Below are positions 56,656-64,000 of a stretch of 64,000 nucleotides of DNA, one piece after another. Both the position numbers and the translations under genes were made by a program. How positions within the stretch are numbered: the stretch's first letter is position 1; the number at the start of each line of letters is the position of its first letter. The stretch covers positions 3,410,001-3,474,000 of the forward strand of contig NZ_JARUBF010000001.1 of assembly GCF_029626025.1 (NCBI RefSeq). The letters run 5' to 3'. The notes beneath the pieces were generated by a model. It was given only the letters and a program-made list of their open reading frames with translations, ran no database searches and had not been told where the DNA came from. This DNA comes from Solwaraspora sp. WMMD406. GTDB lineage: Bacteria > Actinomycetota > Actinomycetes > Mycobacteriales > Micromonosporaceae.

Positions 56656-56681
56656 GTTTTCGTCCCCGCTGGTACGGGTAC
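56656..56681 (+). promoter_or_regulatory. Candidate SigB-type stress promoter of the SDR gene
   Basis: GTTT (56656-56659), 16 bases, then GGGTAC (56676-56681) resembles the general-stress consensus GTTT-N14..16-GGGTAT, 46 bp before the start of a stress-type SDR. Confidence 0.45.
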
Positions 56682-56726
56682 GGGGTTTATCGACTCCGCC
56701 CGTCCGTACCGCGAGGTGAGAAGACC

Positions 56727-57626
56727 ATGACCGACTCCCAGCACACCCGACAGGACCCGACGGAGCAGTACGGCCAGCGGCAGGGCCAGCCGACGCAGCA
56801 GCAGAACCCGCCCGGGACCAGCGCGAAGATGGACCCACGGCCCGACCACGGCGAAGAGAGCTACCAGGGCACCGGAAAGCTGACCGACCGGCGTGCCCTG
56901 ATCACCGGCGGTGATTCCGGCATCGGCCGGGCGGTGGCGCTGGCGTTCGCCCGGGAAGGCGCGGACGTGGCCATCTCCTACCTGCCGCAGGAGGAGTCCG
57001 ACGCCCGGGAGACGATCCGGCTGATCGAATCCGCCGGGCGTCGGGCCGTACCGCTGCCCGGTGACATCACCGACGAGCACCAGTGTCTCGACCTGGTGCG
57101 TCGGACGGTGGAGGAACTCGGCGGGATCGACATCCTGGTCAACAACGCGGCGTACCAGATGGCGCAGGAGAAGGGGATCGCGGAGATCTCCACCGAGCAG
57201 TTCGACCGCGTGCTCAAAACCAATCTGTACGCCATGTTCTGGATCTGCAAGGCGGCGATCCCGCACATGCCGGCGGGTTCCAGCATCATCAACACGTCGT
57301 CGATCCAGGCGTTCGACCCGTCGCCGCCGCTGCTGGACTACGCCACCACCAAGGCGGGGATCGTCAACTTCACCAAGGGTCTCGCCGCCAACCTGATCGA
57401 TCAGGGCATCCGGGTCAACTCGGTGGCGCCCGGCCCGGTGTGGACGCCGCTGATCCCGGCGACCATGCCACCGGACGCGGTGGAGAAGTTCGGCACCCAG
57501 TCACCGATCGGCCGTCCGGCGCAGCCGGCCGAGCTGGCACCGTCGTTCGTCTTCTTCGCCTCGTCGGAGTCCAGCTACACCACGGGCGAGGTGCTGGCGG
57601 TCACCGGCGGCCGACGGACGGTTTAG
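56727..57626 (+). CDS. SDR oxidoreductase, general-stress type (YghA/GSP39-like)
   Basis: 299 residues. A Gln/Pro-rich N-terminal stretch (about 1-45; QRQGQPTQQQNPPGTSAKMDPRPDHGEESYQGTGKL) precedes the classical fold: TGGDSGIGRA cofactor motif, NNAAYQ, Ser in INTSSIQAF, and DYATTKAGI with intact Tyr and Lys. This long-N-terminus subgroup includes general stress protein 39 and YghA. Oxidises or reduces small alcohols/aldehydes; substrate unknown. ATG 56727 has GAGGTGA 8 bases upstream. Confidence 0.9.
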   Translation: MTDSQHTRQDPTEQYGQRQGQPTQQQNPPGTSAKMDPRPDHGEESYQGTGKLTDRRALITGGDSGIGRAVALAFAREGADVAISYLPQEESDARETIRLIESAGRRAVPLPGDITDEHQCLDLVRRTVEELGGIDILVNNAAYQMAQEKGIAEISTEQFDRVLKTNLYAMFWICKAAIPHMPAGSSIINTSSIQAFDPSPPLLDYATTKAGIVNFTKGLAANLIDQGIRVNSVAPGPVWTPLIPATMPPDAVEKFGTQSPIGRPAQPAELAPSFVFFASSESSYTTGEVLAVTGGRRTV

Positions 57627-57662
57627 GTCAATAGGAACAAAAGCCGCACCTGTCGAGTCGGC

Positions 57663-58316
57663 TCACCAGCCGCGCGCCCGCCACTGCGGCAGCGACGGCC
57701 GTTCGGTGCCGAGGGTCGAGTCCCGGCCGTGGCCGGGATAGAACCAGGTGTCGTCGGGGAGCCGGTCGAACAGTTTGCGTTGCACGTCGCCGATCAGCGA
57801 TTCGAACGCCTGCCGGTCGCCCCGGGTGTTGCCGACGCCGCCGGGGAAAAGGGCATCTCCGGTGAAAAGGTGCGGGATTCCGCCCGGATCGCGGTAGAGC
57901 AGCGCGACCGAACCCGGCGTGTGCCCGACGAGGTGGACGACCTCCAGGTCGCTTTCGCCGACCCGGACCCGGTCGCCCTCGTCGATCGTGGCGGTGACCA
58001 CCGGCAGCCCGTCGGCGTCGGCCGGATGGGCCAGGGACCCGGCGCCGGTGGCCGCCACCGTCTCCTCCAACGCCACCCAGTGGTCCATGTGCTGGTGGGT
58101 GGTGACGACGGTGGTCAGCCCGGCCGGGCCGATCAGTTCCAACAGCCGGGGCGCCTCGTTCGCGGCGTCGACGAGCACCTGCTCGCCGGTACGGCGGCAG
58201 CGCAGCAGATAGGCGTTGTTCGCCATCGGCCCGACCGCCACCTTGGTGATCGTCAACGCGTCCAGTTCCCGTACGTCGGGCGGTCCGCCGGGTGTGACGT
58301 CTCCCTGGTAGGACAC
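57663..58316 (-). CDS. MBL-fold metallo-hydrolase (glyoxalase II-like)
   Basis: 217 residues. Metal motif THQHMDHW (His74, His76, Asp78, His79), then GHTPGSVALL and FTGDALFPGGVGNTRG with the bridging Asp, and the final YPGHG His. Related to hydroxyacylglutathione hydrolases, and in the same place as Rv1637c next to uvrA in Mycobacterium. The GTG at 58316 has AGGAGG 5 bases upstream. Probably thioester or lactone hydrolysis; substrate unknown. Confidence 0.9.
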   Translation of the reverse strand: MSYQGDVTPGGPPDVRELDALTITKVAVGPMANNAYLLRCRRTGEQVLVDAANEAPRLLELIGPAGLTTVVTTHQHMDHWVALEETVAATGAGSLAHPADADGLPVVTATIDEGDRVRVGESDLEVVHLVGHTPGSVALLYRDPGGIPHLFTGDALFPGGVGNTRGDRQAFESLIGDVQRKLFDRLPDDTWFYPGHGRDSTLGTERPSLPQWRARGW

Positions 58317-58431
58317 GCGTCCTCCTGTGCTTCGCGGCCGGTCCGGAAATGGGTTTTCCGGGATGCCGGATGAAGGCTACCGTTGCCGTCAGACGCGTCA
58401 GGCAGGACTCAGGAAGGAGGTGGCGGCGGCC

Positions 58432-58512
58432 ATGACGGTGCCCTGCGGTTCGCCCGCCGATCCTTTCACCCGGTGCCCACTCCGCCTCACCGGAGAGCAC
58501 CCCTCAACCTGA
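58432..58512 (+). CDS. Possible 26-residue leader peptide before rsgA
   Basis: A short frame, MTVPCGSPADPFTRCPLRLT..., starts 11 bases after a very strong GGAAGGAGG (58412-58420) and ends 11 bases before the rsgA start. The strong ribosome site with no other gene to serve is the main support. It may couple translation to rsgA or simply be chance. Confidence 0.35.
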   Translation: MTVPCGSPADPFTRCPLRLTGEHPST

Positions 58513-58523
58513 CAAGGGTTCTA

Positions 58524-59591
58524 ATGAACTTCGATCTATCGTCCCTTGGCTGGGACGCCTTTTACCGTCATGCCCTCACCCCGTCCGACAGCCGCGATCA
58601 ACCCGGCCGGGTGGCCCGGGTGGACCGCGGGGTCTGCACCGTACTCGTCGCCGACGGTCCGGTGCGGGCCAGTGTCGCCGGCGCCGTCCTCACCGCCGCC
58701 GCCAACGATCCGGTCGCCCTGCCCTGTGCCGGCGACTGGGTGACCGTGCGGACCTGGCCCGATCAGCGGATCACGGTGGAGCGGGTGTTGCCGCGCCGGA
58801 CCGCGCTGGTACGCCGGACCGCCGACAAGGACTCCACCGGGCAGGTGCTGGCCGCCAACGTCGACGCCGCGGCGGTCGTCGAGCCGATGCATCCCTCGCC
58901 CGACGTCGGCCGGATCGAACGGTTCCTCGCCCTGGCCTGGGAATCCGGTGCCCAGCCGCTGGTGGTGTTGACCAAGTGTGACGCCGTCGTCGATCCGGAC
59001 GTCGTGGTCCGGCAGGTCGCGGCGTCCGCGCCGGGAGTGCCGGTGCTGGCGGTGAGCGCCCAGCGCGGTGACGGTCTGGAGCAGGTGCGCCCGTACGTCG
59101 CCGCCGGCCGGACACTGGGGCTGCTCGGGCCGTCCGGTGCGGGCAAGTCGACCCTGGTGAACGCGTTGGCGCAGGCCGAGGTGATGGTCACCCAGACCAT
59201 CCGGCGGGTGGACGGCAAGGGCCGACACACCACGACGTACCGCGCGTTGATCCCGATCCCCGGCGGTGGCACGGTCCTCGACACCCCGGGCGTCCGGGCG
59301 GTGGGGCTGCTGGCCGCCGCCGACGGGCTCGACGAGGCGTTCGCTGATGTCACCGAGCTCGCCGCCGCGTGCCGGTTCGGCGACTGCGGGCACGGCACCG
59401 AACCGGGTTGCGCGGTACGGGCCGCGCTGGAGTCCGGTGAGCTGCCGCCGCGCCGGTGGGAGAACTGGCAGCGGCTGCAGCGGGAGGTGGCCTACGAGAT
59501 GCGCCGGCGTGACGTCCGGTTGGCCGCCGCCGAGCGGGCCAAGTGGAAGCGGATCACCAAGGAGCACCGGGGGCGTGGCCGGCCGGGGTGA
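58524..59591 (+). CDS. rsgA: Ribosome small-subunit-dependent GTPase A
   Basis: 355 residues of the circularly permuted GTPase RsgA: OB-fold first (RVARVDRGVCTVLVADG), then G4 TKCD, G1 GPSGAGKST, G2/G3 GKGRHTTT and DTPG, and the zinc knuckle CRFGDCGHGTEPGC. It helps 30S maturation. The ATG at 58524 has AAGGG 5 bases before it. The C-terminal helix is basic (AERAKWKRITKEHRGRGRPG). Confidence 0.95.
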   Translation: MNFDLSSLGWDAFYRHALTPSDSRDQPGRVARVDRGVCTVLVADGPVRASVAGAVLTAAANDPVALPCAGDWVTVRTWPDQRITVERVLPRRTALVRRTADKDSTGQVLAANVDAAAVVEPMHPSPDVGRIERFLALAWESGAQPLVVLTKCDAVVDPDVVVRQVAASAPGVPVLAVSAQRGDGLEQVRPYVAAGRTLGLLGPSGAGKSTLVNALAQAEVMVTQTIRRVDGKGRHTTTYRALIPIPGGGTVLDTPGVRAVGLLAAADGLDEAFADVTELAAACRFGDCGHGTEPGCAVRAALESGELPPRRWENWQRLQREVAYEMRRRDVRLAAAERAKWKRITKEHRGRGRPG

Positions 59592-59620
59592 GCGCTCCGT
59601 CCGGCCGACCCGCTGTCCGG

Positions 59621-60694
59621 TCAGCTGCCGGCGTCAGGGTTCTCCCGCAGCCACTCGTCCAGGTCGTCGTCGCGGATTGCCTGGTAGAGCGCGGCAACGC
59701 CGGACTCGTCCGGCAGGACGACGCTCTGGCCCCCGCGTTGGTCGGTGCCCGCCGACGGCGAGGTGAGCATCGTCAGGTCGCCGCTGCGCAGCTGCCGCAG
59801 CGCCCACACGGTGTCGAAGACGGAGGTGCTCTCGTCCACGCTCACCGCGTCGGCGGTGGCCCGCAAAAACGCGTTGAGTCGGCCGGGATCGGTGAGCAGT
59901 CCGCTGCTGCCGGCCCGGTCGACCACGGCCGCGATGATCTCCTGTTGGTGGCGCATCCGGGTGAAGTCGCCGTCGGCGAACTGCTTGCGCTGACGGGCGT
60001 AGTCCAGCGCGGTGTCGCCGTCCATCTGCCGCAGGCCGGCGTCGAACCGTCGATAGGGCGGATGCACCGAGGTGAACGCCTCGTCGACGGCGATCTCGAT
60101 CCCACCGACGGCATCGACGATCTCGGCGAAACCGGCGAAGTCGATGAGGACCACGTGGTCGATCCGTACCCCGGTGAAGTCCTCGACGGTGCGGACCAGC
60201 AGGGGGGTGCCGCCCGTCGCGAAGGCCGCGTTGATCTTGTCTTCGCGCCCGGCGTCCGGCGTGTCGGGGTCGGGCACGGTGACCCAGGTGTCCCGGGGGA
60301 TCGACACCATCTGCACGCTGTGCCGGTCGGCGGGCAGGTGAGCCAGGATGATGGTGTCGGTGCGTGACCCGGACGGATCTGGATCGCGGGAGTCGCTGCC
60401 GACGATCAGGAAGTTGGTCGCCTCGGTGACGGCCTTGGTCGGCCGTTGCGCCTCCGGCAGCGCGGAGAAGATCTCCACCTTGTCGACCCGCGACTCGACC
60501 GACCGGGCGTACAGCCAGCCGCCGGCGGCGACCCCGCCGATCACCAGCAGCAACACCAGTCCGACGATCAACAGGACGAGGCGCAGCCAGCGGGTGCCCC
60601 GGCGGGTGGCCGGCGGCCCGGTAGAGGGCCGGGGCGCGCCGGGTTGCGCGGGTGCGGGCGGGTCGACCTCGGTGGTGGCTGCCGGTTCGGACAT
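59621..60694 (-). CDS. LytR-CpsA-Psr (LCP) family protein
   Basis: 357 residues: cytoplasmic Pro/Ala-rich tail, one membrane helix (about 37-60), then the extracellular LCP domain with NFLIVGSDSR, GSRTDTIILAHL, VSIPRDTWV (Arg and Asp that bind the lipid pyrophosphate), VGGIEIAVDE and TALDYARQRKQFADGDFTRMRHQQ. LCP enzymes attach polymers to peptidoglycan (arabinogalactan-, teichoic-acid- or capsule-type). No ribosome site; TACCGT at 60708-60703 lies 8 bases upstream, suggesting a leaderless mRNA. Confidence 0.93.
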   Translation of the reverse strand: MSEPAATTEVDPPAPAQPGAPRPSTGPPATRRGTRWLRLVLLIVGLVLLLVIGGVAAGGWLYARSVESRVDKVEIFSALPEAQRPTKAVTEATNFLIVGSDSRDPDPSGSRTDTIILAHLPADRHSVQMVSIPRDTWVTVPDPDTPDAGREDKINAAFATGGTPLLVRTVEDFTGVRIDHVVLIDFAGFAEIVDAVGGIEIAVDEAFTSVHPPYRRFDAGLRQMDGDTALDYARQRKQFADGDFTRMRHQQEIIAAVVDRAGSSGLLTDPGRLNAFLRATADAVSVDESTSVFDTVWALRQLRSGDLTMLTSPSAGTDQRGGQSVVLPDESGVAALYQAIRDDDLDEWLRENPDAGS

Positions 60695-60702
60695 GAGATC
60701 AG

Positions 60703-60708
60703 ACGGTA
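60703..60708 (-). promoter_or_regulatory. -10 element TACCGT for the leaderless LCP gene
   Basis: On the minus strand TACCGT ends 8 bases before the ATG at 60694, with no Shine-Dalgarno between. Confidence 0.4.
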
Positions 60709-61118
60709 CGTCGCGATCGGCCGGGTCGACACCGCCGGCTCGGATGATTCCCGCCCGGTCCGGTACGGCAGCGGGGGGCCGACCCGTCCCACCCCCCGAT
60801 CGGACGGGCCGGCCCGCTGACGCGTGGAGAACCCCCTGCTCCACGCGGGGTCGATGACAACCGCGACCCGCTACGTGGAGTATCGGCCGTGTGACGCCAT
60901 CGTGTGGCGATATTTCGTCGGAAACGGCCGAGGATGCCCCGAACGGGCGACCATGGCGGCGGTGGCGGCGGGCGGTGGCGGTGTTCCGGCCGGTACCAGC
61001 TGGGACCCGACGCCGGTCGCCGGTCGGTGGGTCGCCCCCTGCGTCGAGGGCTGCGTCGTCGGCCGGGCCGACAGGTGCGTCGCCACCGGGCCGACCCGTC
61101 GACGGTGCGTGACGAGAA
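60709..61118. other. Intergenic region between LCP gene and uvrA promoter
   Basis: About 400 bp with no supported gene; short open frames here lack ribosome sites and family likeness. No LexA-type box was seen. Confidence 0.4.
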
Positions 61119-61140
61119 TGTCGGACCCCGGGGCTACAGT
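61119..61140 (+). promoter_or_regulatory. Putative DNA-damage (PafBC-type) promoter of uvrA
   Basis: TGTCGG (61119-61124), ten bases beginning ACCCC, TACAGT (61135-61140), matching the polA and uvrB elements. The mRNA would begin near 61147 with a 150-nt leader. Confidence 0.65.
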
Positions 61141-61236
61141 TGCCGGGGCATTCGACGCGCCCCTGGACGCGCCCCGGACGCGCCCTGCTGGGGCCGCCCG
61201 GTGCCACGAGCTGGTCTCGACCTGGCACGACGCATT

Positions 61237-61268
61237 TCCATCAGATCGCATATCCATCAGATCGCATA
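61237..61268. repeat. 16-bp tandem duplication in the uvrA leader
   Basis: TCCATCAGATCGCATA occurs at 61237-61252 and again at 61253-61268, exact and adjacent, 27 bp before the uvrA start. Its low G/C stands out; possible operator or RNA element. Confidence 0.85.
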
Positions 61269-61295
61269 CTTCACCCTTCGGGAGCAGGCGGAAGT

Positions 61296-64000
61296 GGCCG
61301 ACCGATTGATCATCCGTGGCGCGCGTGAGCACAATCTCCGTGACGTCAGCCTCGACCTGCCACGCGACGCGATGATCGTGTTCACCGGCCTGTCCGGTTC
61401 CGGCAAGTCGAGTCTCGCGTTCGACACGATCTTCGCCGAGGGCCAGCGACGATACGTGGAGTCACTGTCGTCGTACGCGCGGCAGTTTCTCGGTCAGATG
61501 GACAAGCCGGACGTCGACTTCATCGAAGGTCTGTCGCCGGCGGTCTCCATCGACCAGAAGTCGACCTCGCGCAACCCGCGCTCCACCGTCGGCACCATCA
61601 CCGAGGTCTACGACTACCTGCGGTTGCTCTTCGCCCGGGTCGGTGAGCCGCACTGCCCGGTCTGCGGCGAGCGGATCTCCCGGCAGAGCCCGCAGCAAAT
61701 CGTGGACCGGGTCCTGGCGATGGCGGAGGGCACCCGGTTCATGGTGCTCGCGCCGGTCGTCCGGGGCCGCAAGGGCGAATACGTCGACCTCTTCGCCGAT
61801 CTGCAGGCCAAGGGGTACGCGCGGGCCCGGGTCGACGGGGTGGTCCACCCGCTCACCGAACCGCCCAAGCTCAAGAAGCAGGAGAAGCACACCATCGAGG
61901 TGGTGGTCGACCGACTCACTGTCAAGGCGAGCGCCCGACGCCGGCTGACCGACTCGGTGGAGTCCGCGCTCGGCCTGGCCGGCGGCATCGTCCTGCTGGA
62001 CTTCGTCGACCTCGCCGAGGACGACCCCGGCCGGGAACGGCGCTTCTCCGAGCACCTGGCCTGCCCCAATGACCACCCGCTGGCGATCGAGGACCTGGAG
62101 CCGCGGGTCTTCTCCTTCAACGCGCCGTACGGTGCCTGCCCCGAGTGTGTCGGCCTGGGCACCAAGAAGGAAGTCGACGCCGAACTGGTCGTACCCGACC
62201 TGGAGCGCACCCTGCGGGACGGGGCGATCCAGCCGTGGTCCGGTGGGCAGACCCAGGAGTACTTCCTGCGGCTGCTCGCCGCGCTCGGCGAGGCCGAGCA
62301 CTTCGACCTCGACACCCCGTGGCGCAAGCTGCCGACCCGGGCGCAGAAGACGATTCTCTACGGCTCCGACGACCAGGTCCACGTCCGCTACCGCAACAAG
62401 TACGGGCGGGAGCGCTCCTACTTCACCGGCTTCGAAGGCGTGGTGCAGTGGATCGAGCGGCGGCACACCGACACCGAGTCGGACTGGTCCCGGGAGAAGT
62501 ACGAAGGCTACATGCGCGACGTGCCCTGCGGGTCCTGCGGCGGGGCGCGGCTCAAACCGGAGGTCCTGGCGGTCACCGTGGCCGGCAAGAACATCGCCGA
62601 GGTGACCGGACTGTCCGTCGGTGACTGCGCCGACCTGCTGGCCGGGTTGACGTTGACCGACCGGCAGAAGCTGATCGCCGAGCGGGTGCTCAAGGAGATC
62701 AACGCCCGGCTGCGGTTCCTGGTCGACGTCGGCCTGGACTACCTGTCGCTGGACCGGCCGGCGGGCAGCCTGTCCGGTGGGGAAGCCCAGCGGATCCGGC
62801 TCGCCACCCAGATCGGGTCCGGCCTGGTCGGGGTGCTGTACGTGCTCGACGAGCCGTCCATCGGCCTGCACCAGCGCGACAACCACCGGTTGATCGATAC
62901 GCTGGTCCGGTTGCGGGGGCTCGGCAACACCCTGATCGTGGTGGAGCACGACGAGGACACCATCCGGATCGCCGACTGGATCGTCGACATCGGCCCGGGC
63001 GCGGGCGAGCACGGCGGTCGGATCGTGCACAGCGGCTCGGTCGACGAGCTGCTGGCCAACGACGAGTCGCTGACCGGGGCATACCTGTCCGGGCGGCGGG
63101 TCATCCCGGTCCCGGCCAGCCGCCGACCGGTGACCCCCGGTCGGGAACTGGTGGTGCACGGGGCGCGGGAACACAACCTGCGCAACCTGACGGTGCCGTT
63201 CCCCCTCGGCCAGTTGATCGCGGTCACCGGGGTCAGCGGCTCGGGCAAGTCGACGCTGGTCAACGACATTCTCTACACCGTGCTGGCCAACCAGATCAAC
63301 AATGCCCGGTTGGTGCCGGGGCGGCACACCCGGATCAGCGGACTGGACCACGTCGACAAGGTCGTCGGGGTCGACCAGTCGCCGATCGGGCGCACCCCGC
63401 GGTCCAACCCGGCGACGTACACCGGGGTGTTCGATCACATCCGCCGGTTGTTCGCCGAGACCACCGAGGCCAAGGTCCGTGGCTACGGTCCGGGACGGTT
63501 CTCGTTCAACGTCAAGGGCGGCCGGTGCGAGGCGTGTTCCGGTGACGGCACGATCAAGATCGAGATGAACTTCCTGCCGGACGTCTACGTCCCCTGCGAG
63601 GTGTGCAAGGGGGCGCGGTACAACCGGGAGACCCTCGAAGTCCACTACAAGGGCCGTACCATCGCCGAGATCCTGCAGATGCCGATCGAGGAGGCGGCCG
63701 ACTTCTTCGAGCCGATCCCGGCCATCCACCGGCACCTCAAGACCCTGGTCGACGTCGGCCTGGGCTACGTACGGCTGGGTCAGCCCGCGCCGACGCTTTC
63801 CGGCGGTGAGGCCCAACGGGTCAAGCTCGCCTCCGAGTTGCAGAAGCGGTCGACCGGACGGACCGTGTACGTCCTCGACGAGCCGACCACCGGGCTGCAC
63901 TTCGAAGACATCCGCAAACTGTTGACCGTGCTCTCCGGCCTGGTCGACAAGGGCAACACGGTCGTGGTGATCGAGCACAACCTCGATGTCATCAAGACCG
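61296..64000 (+). CDS. uvrA: Excinuclease ABC subunit A (3' end beyond window)
   Basis: 901 residues visible of the usual 950-1000; the frame is still open at the window end. It starts GTG 61296 ([25 protein letters not shown]) after a GGGAGCAGGCGG site. The first ATPase has GLSGSGKSS (near 32-40) and LSGGEAQR, the second GVSGSGKST (near 645) and LSGGEAQR, each with a DEPS/DEPT Walker B. Zinc-binding cysteines occur at CPVCGERI (about 121), near 257-285 and at CEACSGDG...CEVCKG (about 745-770). It detects bulky DNA lesions and loads UvrB. Confidence 0.97.

Noticed and set aside
54873-57266. Long N-terminal extension of the membrane hydrolase
   Set aside because: It would translate the 14-bp repeat array and the opposite strand of the stress SDR; ATG 56444 has a ribosome site.
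60709-61295. LexA/SOS box before uvrA
   Set aside because: No GAAC-N4-GTTC-type palindrome was found; the PafBC-type element explains damage control better.
61462-63978. 838-residue minus-strand frame opposite uvrA
   Set aside because: Shadow of uvrA, which is easily missed because it has no stop inside the window.

Overview
The window is about 70% G+C with strong third-position G/C bias, many GTG/TTG starts, and families typical of Micromonosporaceae (Xre-DUF5753 with DUF397 proteins, DUF3140, PdtaR, a CoaE-GrpB fusion). The order pdtaR ... polA ... rpsA - coaE - uvrB ... MBL hydrolase ... uvrA matches the mycobacterial Rv1626-Rv1638 region, so this is core actinobacterial chromosome with accessory genes inserted. 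The genus cannot be fixed from the sequence. No transposase, integrase or CRISPR array was seen.

Left part (1-9.4 kb): carbohydrate genes come first. They are the end of a PL11 rhamnogalacturonan lyase, a secreted GH13-CBM20 alpha-amylase and a divergent D-mannonate dehydratase, with a luciferase-like monooxygenase nearby. A LemA/M48-protease pair follows, and its protease is frameshifted. Next is a badly decayed cytochrome P450 relic carrying a 26-bp tandem duplication and a 7 x 14-bp minisatellite, then a tRNA reading as Leu(CAA) with an unexpectedly short variable loop.

Transport and core block (9.6-34 kb): pdtaR, a livJHMGF branched-chain amino-acid ABC operon (strong hairpin after livJ), a polar amino-acid ABC operon, polA, a SulP transporter divergent from a MerR regulator, prfC, a methyltransferase-like gene, and a small stress/unknown cluster (DUF3140, DUF2945, Uma2, methyltransferase). 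Then come rpsA, coaE-grpB and uvrB. polA, uvrB and (at the right edge) uvrA each carry a near-identical TGTCGk-N10-TAnnnT element resembling the mycobacterial RecA-independent DNA-damage (PafBC) promoter. A perfect Crp-type palindrome lies upstream of rpsA.

Regulator and unknown-system block (34-44 kb): an Xre-DUF5753 regulator with two DUF397 genes and a relic of a third, a 54-bp perfect palindrome, an autoregulated-looking PadR/membrane-protein pair, then the conserved but uncharacterised STM4015-4014-4013-4012-4011 cluster. This cluster holds a leucine-rich-repeat protein, an ATP-grasp enzyme, a sulfatase-like hydrolase and two radical SAM proteins; the last four overlap at their start/stop codons. 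It is the best candidate here for an undescribed biochemical system. A glycosyltransferase and an ABM-domain protein converge on it.

Right part (44-64 kb): terC under a yybP-ykoY (Mn2+) riboswitch, typA, an MMPL exporter divergent from a MarR regulator, a peptidoglycan amidase, and a four-gene operon of a membrane hydrolase, an SDR lacking its catalytic lysine, an alpha/beta hydrolase and an unknown protein with a GSSSG motif. A stress-type SDR with a SigB-like promoter, an MBL hydrolase, rsgA with a possible leader peptide, an LCP protein and uvrA (cut by the window end) complete the layout.
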